From contig NZ_CP140772.1 in the NCBI RefSeq assembly GCF_037893185.1, positions 7,990,001 to 8,054,000 of the forward strand: a DNA stretch of 64,000 nucleotides, written 5' to 3'. The DNA is from Chitinophaga sp. 180180018-3 (lineage in GTDB: Bacteria > Bacteroidota > Bacteroidia > Chitinophagales > Chitinophagaceae). The notes beneath the pieces were generated by a model. The model was not told where the DNA came from. It worked only from the letters and a program-made list of their open reading frames with translations, and did not search any database. The position numbers and the translations under genes are program-made. Below, piece after piece: positions 28,307 to 38,047 of this stretch (its first letter is position 1; each line of letters starts with the position of its first letter).

Positions 28307-30013
28307 TTATCTTTCTGCAAATCTGCGTTGGCGTATAAACTGGAATATCATCGCGAACAGCAGTATCAGTCCAACCGGTACCAGGAAACAGATGGCCTGC
28401 CATTTGGTTTTTTCTTGTCTGATTTTTTCAGGATCAAGCAGGCGCAGCGTCAGCTCCTTGTTCCGGGCTTCCATAATGCCGCTGTTACCACTCAGGTACT
28501 CGAGGCAGTTCAGGAAAAATTCCTTGTTGGCAAAGGCAAATCCCTGGTTGAATTCGTTGATTCCCATCTGCAGCGGGCCTTCTTTACGGGCTACTGCATT
28601 GGCGATCAGGTCGCCATCGCTTACCACAATCATTTTATTCTGACCATCTGATATGTCTTTAAACGGCTTGCCGGACGCCTGTTGCAGGGCATCGACCAGG
28701 GCCGGATCCTGACGGTTGTGGAAAAGGGAGCTGAAGCGTCCTTCAAGTAATACGGCGGCGGGCAGGTACTGCTGGCGGTATTCGCGCGGATTAGGCTGGG
28801 TTTTCACCACATCCCATCCGATCTGGGCCGGCAGGCGGGTGGTACGGCTGTTGCGGGAAGATGTAAGGAGTATGGTTTTTCTTACAGATTCACTCTTGAT
28901 GGTATCTATGGAGCTGACAAAGTGCGACAGTACCATATCCAGATTTTTCACGATGGGGTGTGCTTTGGTAGGCATCAGCAACGGGAAATAAGGAAACGGC
29001 ATCATCTGTATCTGCGGGCGGTTACCGGTATTGCCCACCACCAGCGGCACACCATCGCATTGCATGTCCATCACCAGATCCTGGTTGATGCGCACGCCAT
29101 AGCGGAACAGCAGATCTTCCAGGTTAAGTCCGCGGTCCATCGCAAACATTTCCGCGCCATGATGCAGACTGTCCATACTGGCAGTGGATTCATCAATGAA
29201 CCACAGCACTTTACCTCCATTCATGACGTATTGGTCTATCTTCAGTTTGTCGGCATCACTGAAGGCGGAAGATGGTTTGGCGAAAAGGATCACCTCAAAA
29301 TCGTGAGGGATATAAGCAGATGCCTGAAGCGTGAGCGTATCCAGTCCATAATTATTCTGCAGGGTAGTGAGTGCATCATATACTTCAGCTCCCAGCGTTT
29401 CGCCGTGGCCGAGCATATAACCCACCAGTGGTTTTTCTTTTTCCCGCAACTTACTGATGGCATTGGCGAACTGATATTCCAGCAGCGCCTCTGAGTTGTT
29501 CATGGTTTGCATGGGATCCTGGCTTCCCAGGTTTTTCAGCAGGTTCACACCAATGGTTTTACCCTTATAATGTACGAGCGCACCCGGAAATATCAGTTGT
29601 CCTTCGTAACCTTCATTGGCTTCTCTTTGTACTTTCAGGTTGAATGGCATGATGCCCTGTTTGGTCAGTTCCTGCATCAGCTGCATACGGGCAGAATCAG
29701 ATTTACCCTGGGTAGGACTTACAAAGGTGAAATGAAAATTCTGTTTTCCGTATTCCCTGAATTCTTCCAATAGCTCACTGGTGGCCTGTGCCAGCTGGCG
29801 AAAGCTGGCAGGATAATCGCCTTTCAGGTATACTTCTACATCTACCGGCCCATCGAGGTGCTGTAGCATCTGGCGGGTATTGGCTGTGAGCGTATATCGC
29901 TTTTCCGCTGTCAGATCCCATCTCCCGTGAAAATAAGCGGCAGCAATATTAATACCGGTAAGTACCAGTATCACGGTTATTGCACGTTGTATGTATTTTT
30001 TTCGTGTAGCCAT
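28307..30013 (-). CDS. gldG: Gliding-motility ABC-transporter-associated protein GldG
   Basis: A 568-residue protein with an N-terminal membrane helix (AITVILVLTGINIAAAYF), a long extracytoplasmic ABC_transp_aux-type region (RWDLTAEKRYTLTANTRQML, VDVEVYLKGDYP) and a C-terminal helix (FLVPVGLILLFAMIFQFI) before a basic tail. This is the GldG plan. GldA, GldF and GldG form an ABC transporter needed for gliding in Flavobacterium. The start at 30013 is preferred, with an ATG at 30028 as alternative. It directly follows gldF. No gldA is in this window. Confidence 0.92.
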   Translation of the reverse strand: MATRKKYIQRAITVILVLTGINIAAAYFHGRWDLTAEKRYTLTANTRQMLQHLDGPVDVEVYLKGDYPASFRQLAQATSELLEEFREYGKQNFHFTFVSPTQGKSDSARMQLMQELTKQGIMPFNLKVQREANEGYEGQLIFPGALVHYKGKTIGVNLLKNLGSQDPMQTMNNSEALLEYQFANAISKLREKEKPLVGYMLGHGETLGAEVYDALTTLQNNYGLDTLTLQASAYIPHDFEVILFAKPSSAFSDADKLKIDQYVMNGGKVLWFIDESTASMDSLHHGAEMFAMDRGLNLEDLLFRYGVRINQDLVMDMQCDGVPLVVGNTGNRPQIQMMPFPYFPLLMPTKAHPIVKNLDMVLSHFVSSIDTIKSESVRKTILLTSSRNSRTTRLPAQIGWDVVKTQPNPREYRQQYLPAAVLLEGRFSSLFHNRQDPALVDALQQASGKPFKDISDGQNKMIVVSDGDLIANAVARKEGPLQMGINEFNQGFAFANKEFFLNCLEYLSGNSGIMEARNKELTLRLLDPEKIRQEKTKWQAICFLVPVGLILLFAMIFQFIRQRRFAER

Positions 30014-30033
30014 GTTGTTTAGATGCATACGGA

Positions 30034-30774
30034 TTACCCGTTTTGCCAGAGTTTTCTTTGGAGGGATAGTTTAGTAAGATAGAGCATCAGGCCTATGACA
30101 CTGATGAAGTAGATCACATCACGACTGTCGACCACTCCGCGGCTGATGGAAGTATAATGGAATTTTATACCGGCCATTTGCAGGTAGTAATCGGCGCCAC
30201 CGCTGAATGCGGGGATTTTACTGAGTGCATCAAATCCGTTATAGAAAATAAAGCAGGTGAATAAAGCGATGAGAAACGCAATCATGGCGTTGCTGGTAAG
30301 GGAAGACGACCATATGCCGGTGGCTGTGAACACTGCTCCCAGCAATAATAATCCTATGTAAGAACCTATGATGCCACCGGTATCGAGTTGCTGATTATCC
30401 AGGCTCAACTGTTTCACTGCGAAGTAATAAATGATGGTAGGTAACAGGGAGATGACTACAATCAGCATACTGCCCCAGAATTTGCCCATCACCACCTGCC
30501 ATCCGGTAAGCGGTTTGGTACTGAGTAACTCCATGGTACCGGTTTTAAACTCATCTGCAAAACAGCGCATGGTGATGGCGGGTATCAGCAGCAGATAAAT
30601 AAGCGGAGCCAGGTTGAACAGCGGATCCAGATTGGCGTAGCCGGTATCCAGTAAACTGGTGTCAGGAAAAACGAAAAGCATTAATCCGTTTGCCAGCAGG
30701 AACAGGATAATGGCCACATAGCCGGTTACACTGCTGAAAAACTGGTTGATCTCTTTCTTAAAGATGGCTAGCAT
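30034..30774 (-). CDS. gldF: Gliding-motility ABC permease GldF
   Basis: A 246-residue permease with six membrane helices and the ABC-2 features FADEFKTGTMELLSTKPL (cytoplasmic coupling region) and AVFTATGIWSSSLT. The ATG at 30774 is chosen because the longer open frame would start inside the -7 promoter box; it also gives the usual MLAIFKKEINQFFSS start. GldF and GldG form an operon, 20 bases apart. The ATPase GldA must come from elsewhere. Confidence 0.92.
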   Translation of the reverse strand: MLAIFKKEINQFFSSVTGYVAIILFLLANGLMLFVFPDTSLLDTGYANLDPLFNLAPLIYLLLIPAITMRCFADEFKTGTMELLSTKPLTGWQVVMGKFWGSMLIVVISLLPTIIYYFAVKQLSLDNQQLDTGGIIGSYIGLLLLGAVFTATGIWSSSLTSNAMIAFLIALFTCFIFYNGFDALSKIPAFSGGADYYLQMAGIKFHYTSISRGVVDSRDVIYFISVIGLMLYLTKLSLQRKLWQNG

Positions 30775-30798
30775 GAACAGTTCGTAAGGATTAGGATA

Positions 30799-30806
30799 CA
30801 AATATA
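30799..30806 (-). promoter_or_regulatory. -7 promoter box for gldFG
   Basis: Read leftward the box is TATATTTG, an exact TAnnTTTG match. The predicted leader is about 20 bases to the ATG at 30774. There is no clear -33 TTTG. Confidence 0.55.
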
Positions 30807-30847
30807 GCTTTTAGCAGTTAGCTTTTATGTGGTAAGAAGACAAAAGA

Positions 30848-32038
30848 TTAAAGGCTGTTGTCTTTATAGAGTTCCCATACAGGGCTGGTTCTTCTCAGGT
30901 TATTTACCGCATCGGTAACGGTATCGATGGCAAAGTCGATTTGTTCGGCGGTTGTAAAGCGTCCCAGTCCGAACCGAAGGGAGGCGTGTGCCTGGTCATC
31001 GTCGAGTCCCATCGCCTTCAATACGTAGCTGGGTTCCATGGAGGCAGAAGTACATGCTGATCCGGTGGATACGGCTATTTTTTTATTGAAGCTGAGGAGG
31101 AGGGCTTCTCCTTCCAGGTATTTGAAGGAGAGGTTACACGTATGTGGCAGGCGATGTATTACGGAGCCGTTAAGATAGGATTGCTCCAGTTCCAGCAGTG
31201 CATTTTGCAACCGGTTCCGCAGCGGCAAAATGCGTGCGGTATCTGTTGCCATTTCGTTCATGCAAAGTTCGCAGGCTTTTCCGAGTCCAACGATGCCGGG
31301 TACATTGAGGGTGCCTGAGCGCAGGCCTTTTTCGTGGCCCCCGCCGTCGATCTGAGCGCTGAGCTTCACGCGGGGCGAGCGTCTGCGCACATAAAGCGCG
31401 CCTGTACCTTTAGGGCCGTACATTTTATGGGCGCTGAGCGTCAGCAGGTCGATGCCGTCCGTTTCCACGTTCACCGGGATCTTGCCTGCTGCCTGCGTGG
31501 CATCTGTCATGAAAATTACGCCATGGCTGCGGGCGATATCGCTGATGGTTTTTATCGGATTGATCACGCCTGTTTCGTTATTGGCGTACATCAGGGTGAT
31601 CAGGATGGTTTGAGGAGTGATGGCGGTTGCTAATTCAGCAGGATCTATCAGTCCTTCATGATTGACCGGCAACCAGGTGATACGGGCGCCCAGCTTCTCC
31701 AGGTGTTTGCAGGTATCGATCACTGCTTTGTGTTCAGTAACTGCTGTAATAATATGATTCCCTTTCCCTGCGTATGTTTCGTACACGCCTTTGATCGCCA
31801 GGTTAACGGCCTCGGTGGCGCCGGAGGTAAATATCACTTCTTTGGTCTCAGCTCCGATCAGCTTAGCCACCTGTTCCCGCGCAGATTCTACAGCCTCTTC
31901 CGCCGCCCAGCCGTATGGGTGGCTGCGACTGGCAGCATTGCCATAGATCTCCGTAAAGTACGGTAACATAGCGGCTACCACCCTCGGGTCGCAGGGGGTG
32001 GTGGCGTTATTGTCCAGGTAAACAGGCAGCTGTAACAT
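30848..32038 (-). CDS. Cysteine desulfurase, IscS/NifS type
   Basis: A 396-residue PLP enzyme releasing sulfur from cysteine. The PLP lysine is Lys205 (SAHKMYGPKG) and the sulfur-accepting Cys329 is in STGSACTSAS, followed by SYVLKAMG as in group I enzymes. ATG at 32038 follows a GGAAAG ribosome-binding site by 6 bases; an ATG at 32044 is possible. No IscU or IscA gene lies beside it. It could supply sulfur for iron-sulfur clusters, tRNA thiolation or the molybdopterin pathway encoded at 46-52 kb (inference). Confidence 0.92.
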   Translation of the reverse strand: MLQLPVYLDNNATTPCDPRVVAAMLPYFTEIYGNAASRSHPYGWAAEEAVESAREQVAKLIGAETKEVIFTSGATEAVNLAIKGVYETYAGKGNHIITAVTEHKAVIDTCKHLEKLGARITWLPVNHEGLIDPAELATAITPQTILITLMYANNETGVINPIKTISDIARSHGVIFMTDATQAAGKIPVNVETDGIDLLTLSAHKMYGPKGTGALYVRRRSPRVKLSAQIDGGGHEKGLRSGTLNVPGIVGLGKACELCMNEMATDTARILPLRNRLQNALLELEQSYLNGSVIHRLPHTCNLSFKYLEGEALLLSFNKKIAVSTGSACTSASMEPSYVLKAMGLDDDQAHASLRFGLGRFTTAEQIDFAIDTVTDAVNNLRRTSPVWELYKDNSL

Positions 32039-32071
32039 ATCCATCTTTCCGTTTATAAATATCCAACCTCC

Positions 32072-32079
32072 CAAAATTA
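32072..32079 (-). promoter_or_regulatory. -7 promoter box for the cysteine desulfurase
   Basis: Read leftward the box is TAATTTTG, an exact TAnnTTTG match, giving a leader of about 28 bases. It rules out the longer reading frame that would start at 32074. Confidence 0.5.
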
Positions 32080-32168
32080 CGACATATGTTCTATTTTTAC
32101 CGGGTTGGCGCCCTCTGCAAAAGCCATAAAGGATAAGGAGCGCCGCGGGTTTATCAAAAATTCAGTAC

Positions 32169-32570
32169 ATGCGTAAAGTAGAACATATAGGCGTTGCCGT
32201 GAAGTCGTTATCAGTTTCCGTTCCTTTGTTCGAGAAGCTCCTGAATACTGTTTGTTACAAGCAGGAAGCGGTGGACAGTGAACAGGTCATGACCGCTTTT
32301 TTCCGGACCGGGGAAACCAAGATAGAGCTGCTGGAAGCCACCGGCCCCGAAAGCGCTATCGCGAAATTCCTGGAAAAAAAAGGAGAAGGTATGCATCATA
32401 TCGCATTCGATGTGGAAGATATTCACGCGGAAATGAAAAGATTACAGAAAGAAGGGTTCGTGTTATTGAACGAAACACCCAAACAAGGGGCAGATAATAA
32501 ACTGGTCTGTTTCCTGCATCCTAAGTACAGTAACGGGATTTTGGTGGAAATTTGTCAGGATATCAAGTAA
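32169..32570 (+). CDS. mce: Methylmalonyl-CoA epimerase
   Basis: A 133-residue vicinal-oxygen-chelate enzyme interconverting the two methylmalonyl-CoA epimers. It begins KVEHIGVAVKSL with the first metal histidine, has KIELLEATGPES with a metal glutamate, GEGMHHIAFDV with the second histidine pair, and ends ILVEICQDI with the last glutamate. Length and motif order fit bacterial Mce rather than glyoxalase I. The B12-binding mutase subunit at 16658 belongs to the same pathway, but the large mutase subunit is not in the window. Confidence 0.92.
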   Translation: MRKVEHIGVAVKSLSVSVPLFEKLLNTVCYKQEAVDSEQVMTAFFRTGETKIELLEATGPESAIAKFLEKKGEGMHHIAFDVEDIHAEMKRLQKEGFVLLNETPKQGADNKLVCFLHPKYSNGILVEICQDIK

Positions 32571-33082
32571 GCATTTACTTATATATTTCGAAATTAAATA
32601 ATAATAAATTTTTTAAACTTTTTTTCCAATTTAGCAATCCAAGAGAAATTTACATCCGTAAGTAATTATGTAACACCCCGGAAAAAGTGCAGGAGGACGT
32701 GAAAACCAAAATTTTTTATAAATTTTTGAACAAATAGATTTTCCAGTACGTTATCACTATAAACGCAAATAAAATATTATCAATACTCAAAATATTACAA
32801 AACTTAAGCGTTATTAACTATTAACAGTTTAAGTTTTAATGATTACTCTAAAGTTGGCATAGGTTATGAACACCTGCGGGTTTTTTAGCTTGCAGGTCTT
32901 TTTTTTAGGTGTTGGCCTCTAGTCTTTAGTTTTCTTTCTGTTTGCGGGTTATTTCCTGAATTAGGATAGTACAAATATTTCCGGAGCAAGGTTTTCCGGC
33001 GATATGGTATTATATGCTTTTATCTGATATCTATGCTCTAAAACGCATGATAAATGGAAAAATTGCGCACATTCCCAATAAA
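32571..33082. other. Long AT-rich gap between convergent genes
   Basis: Both neighbours end here, so no promoter is needed, yet the gap is over 500 bases. I see no credible gene. A hairpin with a 6-base stem (32872-32877 with 32892-32897) and a following T-rich tract could end the mce transcript, or a small RNA starting near 32850. Confidence 0.4.
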
Positions 33083-33136
33083 ATTGAAATAAAAAAAAGC
33101 GCCGGAATTCTAATCCGGCGCTTTTTTTATTTCAAT
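33083..33136. terminator. Bidirectional terminator after the Oar-like receptor gene
   Basis: Inverted repeat of about 23 bases per arm with one bulged base. The GC-rich core GCGCCGGA at 33099-33106 pairs with 33114-33121, flanked by A and T runs. It lies about 55 bases beyond the receptor stop. Confidence 0.9.
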
Positions 33137-33191
33137 TCTACTCACTTCTTATTCGCTTTTCACTCGCTCTCTCATAGCTAAAAGCTAACAA

Positions 33192-36100
33192 CTAGTTGAA
33201 GATATACCTGATCCCCAACTGACCCTGCCAGCGGGAAATCGTATTGGTATTATCTCTCCAGGAATTGGTCAGCGGAATCTGGTTGTTTGCATCCAGATAA
33301 GGGAATGAGTATGCCGGTGCTGCGGTAGCATTACCGGAAGCATCTCTGAGCTGGCCTTCATACTTCAGGAAAGAAGTTTGGTTAGGCAGTTTGGAAATAC
33401 CCCAGCGTTTGTTCAGCAGGTTACCGAAGTTGATGATATCAAGACTTACACGCAGCGTGTGTTTGGTCTTCTTGTCTTTACCACTGAATACGAATATATC
33501 CTGGGTAATGTTCAGATCCATACGTTTTGCAAAAGGCAGCGTTACTGCGTTGCGTTCTGCATATTCGCCACGGTGACCGCTCAGGTAATTGTCCTGTTTG
33601 ATGAAATTGTCCAGCTGGTTCCAGATAATATCAGCGCTGCGTTTATCTGCATTGGTTTGCGGGTTGTAGCCTTTATCGCCATAACCTACCGGTACCAGTT
33701 TGATATCATTTTTACTTCTTGGAATGTAGATCAGGTCGTTGTTACCGCCGGAGCCATCGTTATTCACATCTCCGCTATAAGTATACGAAGTAGCGCTGTA
33801 CAGGCCGTTCACGCTTGGTGCTGCTTCGAAGATGGCGCCAATGGAGGTAGCAAAATGCTTAGCCCATGTAAAACGATAGGTAGCTGCTGCCACAATGCGG
33901 TGAGGCATGTAATAGTTGGAATAGCCCAGCACAGCAGCGTTAGGGTCGCCTGAAACAGGGCGGTCGCGCCAGTTGCTTTGTGCAATGGTTCCTCCATCGT
34001 TCACACTGCGGGATTTGCTATAAGTATAAGCCACGCTCATATACAGGTTCGGCAGGTTCTTCTGCAGCTGGATGGTAGCGAAGTAAGAATATCCTTTATT
34101 GGTATTACGCATCAGGATAGCGTCGCTGATGTTCGGATTACTCAGGCTGTTACCTGCATAAATTTTCGGTGAGCTGTAACGCAGGCGGTGATCAGGCGTG
34201 CTGTCGAGCTGGAAGCCGGTTGCAGGCAGGTTCACGTTCTGGAAATATACTGCGTTGATATCTTTGGAATAGTTAAACTCCAATGTTCCGATAATACCAC
34301 CGGGCAGCTGACGATCCACTGCAATGGTAGCTTTCAGCACCTGGGGATATTTGAAATTCCTGTCGGCAACGGCAATGTTATACTGGTAAGGCAGTACTCC
34401 TTCCAATCCTTTTTTATAAGTAGTAGGATCGGGATTGAAGGCAAACGGAATGGTAGGCACTGTGGAGCTGGTCTGTGCTACGAATGACCCGAATTGCACA
34501 CCGTTGTTACCAGCCTGGTTGCTCAGCCATACTGCCGGAGGCGGACCTGCAAACAATCCGGCTCCACCACGGATCTGGGTTTTACCATCGCCGGTTACAT
34601 CCCAGTTAAATCCGACTCTCGGAGAAAGTAAAGGCGTGGTTTTGGGTGCACGGCCTACGTCGATTTTTGTGCCATCCCTGAAAGTAAGTGCTGCCAGGGA
34701 ATCGTTTTTGTCGAAGGTGCTTCCTATAACTGGTACGTCTACACGTAATCCGTAAGTCAGTGTGAATTTATTGGTCACGCTCCATTTATCCTGCAGGAAA
34801 ACTCCCAGTTCCAGCATATTGATTTTTGCAAACGGGAAGGTTTTATCTTTCGTAGCAACATACGACAGGGTATACCGGGAGGCGGTAAGCGCGCCGGTAT
34901 TGGCACTGGCGTAGAAGTCGGTCAGGCTGTTGAAACGGTAGTTACCGTTATAGTTAGGTGCAAAACCGTTCACAAAGGTCTTATAGTAGTTCTGTGTTCC
35001 GATAGTGATCTCATGTTTACCACGATACATGGTATAGATATCAGACAGCTGGTATACGTTGGTATTGAGCTTGTTGTTATACGTGAACGGCTCGTAACCG
35101 AACGCAGTATAGCTGGCGCCTTGTCCGTTCAGGATATCTACCAGCGGGAAGTTGCCCTGCGACAGTGATCCGCGGAAATCGCGCATGGCAGAGAAGCCTA
35201 CCTGCAATTTGTTGGACGCTCTGTTGCTGATACGGGTATTCAGCTCAGCGATGAAGATGTTGAAGTTGTTATTGATAATATAGCCGCTACCGCTGAAAGG
35301 AAGACCTGTATTACTGGGCTGGCGGCCGCTTCCGGGAGCACCACTGTTGGAGGCCGGAATATCCTTGAATGATTTGAGGTAGTTGTATTTGAAGGTAAAC
35401 GTATTGTGATCGTTTACGTTCCAGTCGATTTTAACGGTGATCTTATCGCTCTGGGTGCGGTAAGTATAGTTCTGATAATCGCCGGGGTTATAACCGTATT
35501 TGCTCATCAGGAACTGCTTAAGGGCATCCAGGGTATCCGCAACGGCCTGGGATACGTTGCCTCCGGCAACGCCGCCGGGCTTGTTGGCCACCAGGCTGGT
35601 AGCAGGCGCCTTGATTCTTTCCTGTTCAGCACTCACGAAGAAGAACAGTTTGTTGGGAACAAAAGCTCCGCCCACATTGAAACCACGCAGGTTATAGTTG
35701 AAATCGGGTTTGGGTACGGTTACATTTCCCACCTTGGTACCCTGCAGACCCGGAGTCTGGATATAGGTATATACAGTTCCTTTGAATGTGTTGGTACCGC
35801 TCTTCGTAACGCTGTTGATACCGGCGCCGGAAAATCCACCCTGTTTTACATCGTAGGGAGAAACATTCACCTGTATCTGTTCCAGCGCTTCGAGGCTGAT
35901 CGGCTGAGAGGCGGTCTGCGAGCCAAGTGTAGGCTGCAACCCGAATGAGTTGTTAAAGTTGGCTCCATCCACTGTGATGTTATTCAGCTGATTGCTTCTG
36001 CCGCCGATGTTCAATCCATTTGCAGAAGGAGTCAGCCTGGTGAAGTCCTGCATGGAACGGCTGATGGTTGGCAAACGGTCCATCTGCGAACGGGTGATCA

Positions 36101-36524
36101 CTTCCTGGCTACCGGTACGGGCCTTGTTGATCACTTTGTTTTGCACCGCTGAAGTGACTACTATCTCAGTAAGTGTACTGGTGCTGGTTTGGAGGTTGAC
36201 ATCTGCTTTATATTCCTGACCCAGCGACAGGAATATGTTTTCTCTTTTTTCGTCTTTGAAGCCGATATAAGAAACAGACAGGGTATACGGGCCGCCTATA
36301 CGAAGATTCGGAAGGTTATAGCGGCCATCCTTCCTTGAAACGGTGTTGTAACGGGTACCACTTGGTACGTGAATGGCTACGATACTTGCGCCGGGCACCG
36401 GCCCTTCTTTACTGTTAATGGTTCCTGCTATATCAGCAGTTGTTTCCTGGGCAAACAGCGTAAATGGGATTAATAGTACGCAGCAAAGCATACCAATGAG
36501 GTTACGCCAGAGTTTTTTGTGCAT
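33192..36524 (-). CDS. Oar-like TonB-dependent receptor
   Basis: A 1110-residue outer-membrane protein. A signal peptide is followed by a carboxypeptidase-like domain (IAGTINSKEGPVPGASIVAI, then VSYIGFKDEK), then a plug region (LTEIVVTSAV, ITVDGANFNNSFG, GGFSGAGINSVTKSGTN) and a large barrel ending GQLGIRYIFN. The plug with NNITVDG and SGTNTFKG segments matches Oar-like receptors related to Myxococcus Oar. It has no SusD neighbour. The substrate is unknown; some homologues secrete or import proteins or peptides. Confidence 0.88.
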   Translation of the reverse strand: MHKKLWRNLIGMLCCVLLIPFTLFAQETTADIAGTINSKEGPVPGASIVAIHVPSGTRYNTVSRKDGRYNLPNLRIGGPYTLSVSYIGFKDEKRENIFLSLGQEYKADVNLQTSTSTLTEIVVTSAVQNKVINKARTGSQEVITRSQMDRLPTISRSMQDFTRLTPSANGLNIGGRSNQLNNITVDGANFNNSFGLQPTLGSQTASQPISLEALEQIQVNVSPYDVKQGGFSGAGINSVTKSGTNTFKGTVYTYIQTPGLQGTKVGNVTVPKPDFNYNLRGFNVGGAFVPNKLFFFVSAEQERIKAPATSLVANKPGGVAGGNVSQAVADTLDALKQFLMSKYGYNPGDYQNYTYRTQSDKITVKIDWNVNDHNTFTFKYNYLKSFKDIPASNSGAPGSGRQPSNTGLPFSGSGYIINNNFNIFIAELNTRISNRASNKLQVGFSAMRDFRGSLSQGNFPLVDILNGQGASYTAFGYEPFTYNNKLNTNVYQLSDIYTMYRGKHEITIGTQNYYKTFVNGFAPNYNGNYRFNSLTDFYASANTGALTASRYTLSYVATKDKTFPFAKINMLELGVFLQDKWSVTNKFTLTYGLRVDVPVIGSTFDKNDSLAALTFRDGTKIDVGRAPKTTPLLSPRVGFNWDVTGDGKTQIRGGAGLFAGPPPAVWLSNQAGNNGVQFGSFVAQTSSTVPTIPFAFNPDPTTYKKGLEGVLPYQYNIAVADRNFKYPQVLKATIAVDRQLPGGIIGTLEFNYSKDINAVYFQNVNLPATGFQLDSTPDHRLRYSSPKIYAGNSLSNPNISDAILMRNTNKGYSYFATIQLQKNLPNLYMSVAYTYSKSRSVNDGGTIAQSNWRDRPVSGDPNAAVLGYSNYYMPHRIVAAATYRFTWAKHFATSIGAIFEAAPSVNGLYSATSYTYSGDVNNDGSGGNNDLIYIPRSKNDIKLVPVGYGDKGYNPQTNADKRSADIIWNQLDNFIKQDNYLSGHRGEYAERNAVTLPFAKRMDLNITQDIFVFSGKDKKTKHTLRVSLDIINFGNLLNKRWGISKLPNQTSFLKYEGQLRDASGNATAAPAYSFPYLDANNQIPLTNSWRDNTNTISRWQGQLGIRYIFN

Positions 36525-36642
36525 GCAATTCAGATTTTGGTAAAGTTCAAATGACAGATTGATGTATTAAAAATAATACAATTATGAAATCGTTAACATT
36601 TTTTCTGAACTATACTTATCAGGTGCCGCACTATGGCTCAAT

Positions 36643-37923
36643 TCAGGCGAGCACTTTCTCCATACCCGTGCTTCTGGAGCCTTTTATCAGTATATGTGTA
36701 TCCTGGAAATGCTGTTGCTGCAACCATTTGGCCGATTCGGCTGCATTGTCGAAATAGATATAAGGGTGTGCTACGTGTTTAAAGTCGCCGCCCACTAATA
36801 CCACCGCATCCCAGGGAGTGCGTTCCAGCAGCTGTACCAGGTGCTGGTGTTCTTTCACGCTATCTGTTCCCAATTCCATCATGGCTCCCAGCATCAACAC
36901 TTTTTTGGAGGCCTGTAATCCGGCAAAGTTTTCAATGGCTGCTTTCATGCTGGAAGGATTGGCATTATAGGCATCCATGATAATCGTATTGCCATTGTGT
37001 TTTATCACCTGAGAGCGGTTGTTGGAGGGGGAATAAGCGGCAATGGCCGGAGCTATACTCTTTTCCGGTACGCCAAAGTGGCTGGCAACGGCTACTGCAG
37101 CCATCACATTAGGGAAATTATAAGCGCCCACGAGTTGGGTTTGTATGAAGCCTACGTGGCTGTTGCCTTTCACCTGTACGGCCAGGAATGCTTCTCCTGC
37201 GATGGCTTCACCTGTATAGTTGCCCTGGCGGCTGCCATAGGTAACGATGTGCGGAATGCCGGCAGCCATTTCCAGGAGATAGCTGTAATCGTCGCAAACA
37301 AACACGGTTCCGTTGTTGGCACGTAAATAATCATATAATTCTCCCTTTGCCTTTTTAACGCCTTCTTCGCTGCCAAAGCCTTCCAGGTGGGCTTTCCCGA
37401 TATTGGTGATGATGCCGTGTGTAGGCAGGGCTATTTCACAATAGGAAGCTATTTCCTGCTGATGGCTGGCTCCCATTTCTATCACGGCTATTTCCACGCC
37501 CGGCAGGATGCTCAGGATCGACAACGGTACGCCAATATGGTTGTTCAGGTTACCCACGGTGGCGAAAGTTTTCTTGCTGGCGGCCAGTGCTGCATTCACC
37601 AGCTCTTTCGTAGTAGTTTTTCCGTTAGTACCGGTGATGGCAAGAAACGGAATATTCAGCTGCCGGCGATGATGAAGTGCCAATAATTGTAAGGCTTTCA
37701 GGGCATCGTCTGCCAGCATCATCTTTTCCGGTACGGTGAAATAAGCTGCTTCATCCACCACGGCAAAAGATGCTCCCATTTCCAGTGCCCGGGCCGCAAA
37801 TTCGTTACCATTAAAGTTGTCGCCTTTCAGTGCAAAGAAAATATCACCCGGTTTCAGTTTACGGGTATCGGTTTGCACGGAGCGGTGCTGCGTATAAATG
37901 TTGTATAATTGATCGATATTCAC
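36643..37923 (-). CDS. murF: UDP-N-acetylmuramoyl-tripeptide--D-Ala-D-Ala ligase
   Basis: A 426-residue Mur ligase adding D-Ala-D-Ala to the UDP-MurNAc tripeptide. It has the ATP loop AITGTNGKTTT (about 95-105), NHIGVPLS, IEMGASHQQEI and the late MDAYNANPSSM typical of MurF. The start codon is GTG. It stands alone, unlike the MurF-like half of the fused protein at 25545. As the shorter, canonical form it is probably the housekeeping enzyme (inference). Confidence 0.94.
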   Translation of the reverse strand: MNIDQLYNIYTQHRSVQTDTRKLKPGDIFFALKGDNFNGNEFAARALEMGASFAVVDEAAYFTVPEKMMLADDALKALQLLALHHRRQLNIPFLAITGTNGKTTTKELVNAALAASKKTFATVGNLNNHIGVPLSILSILPGVEIAVIEMGASHQQEIASYCEIALPTHGIITNIGKAHLEGFGSEEGVKKAKGELYDYLRANNGTVFVCDDYSYLLEMAAGIPHIVTYGSRQGNYTGEAIAGEAFLAVQVKGNSHVGFIQTQLVGAYNFPNVMAAVAVASHFGVPEKSIAPAIAAYSPSNNRSQVIKHNGNTIIMDAYNANPSSMKAAIENFAGLQASKKVLMLGAMMELGTDSVKEHQHLVQLLERTPWDAVVLVGGDFKHVAHPYIYFDNAAESAKWLQQQHFQDTHILIKGSRSTGMEKVLA

Positions 37924-38047
37924 GGCCAGAACTTGTTTGGTGCAAAAATAAGTGGTATCATGTAATATAGAAGAATTTTATCCTTTGAAAGCAACCTTAT
38001 TTCATCACCTCCCGTATAATGCTATCAGCAATCAAATTGAAAGACCT

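Noticed and set aside
33192..36524. SusC of a polysaccharide utilisation locus
   Set aside because: No SusD, glycoside hydrolase or sigma/anti-sigma gene lies nearby, and the plug motifs fit Oar-like receptors better.
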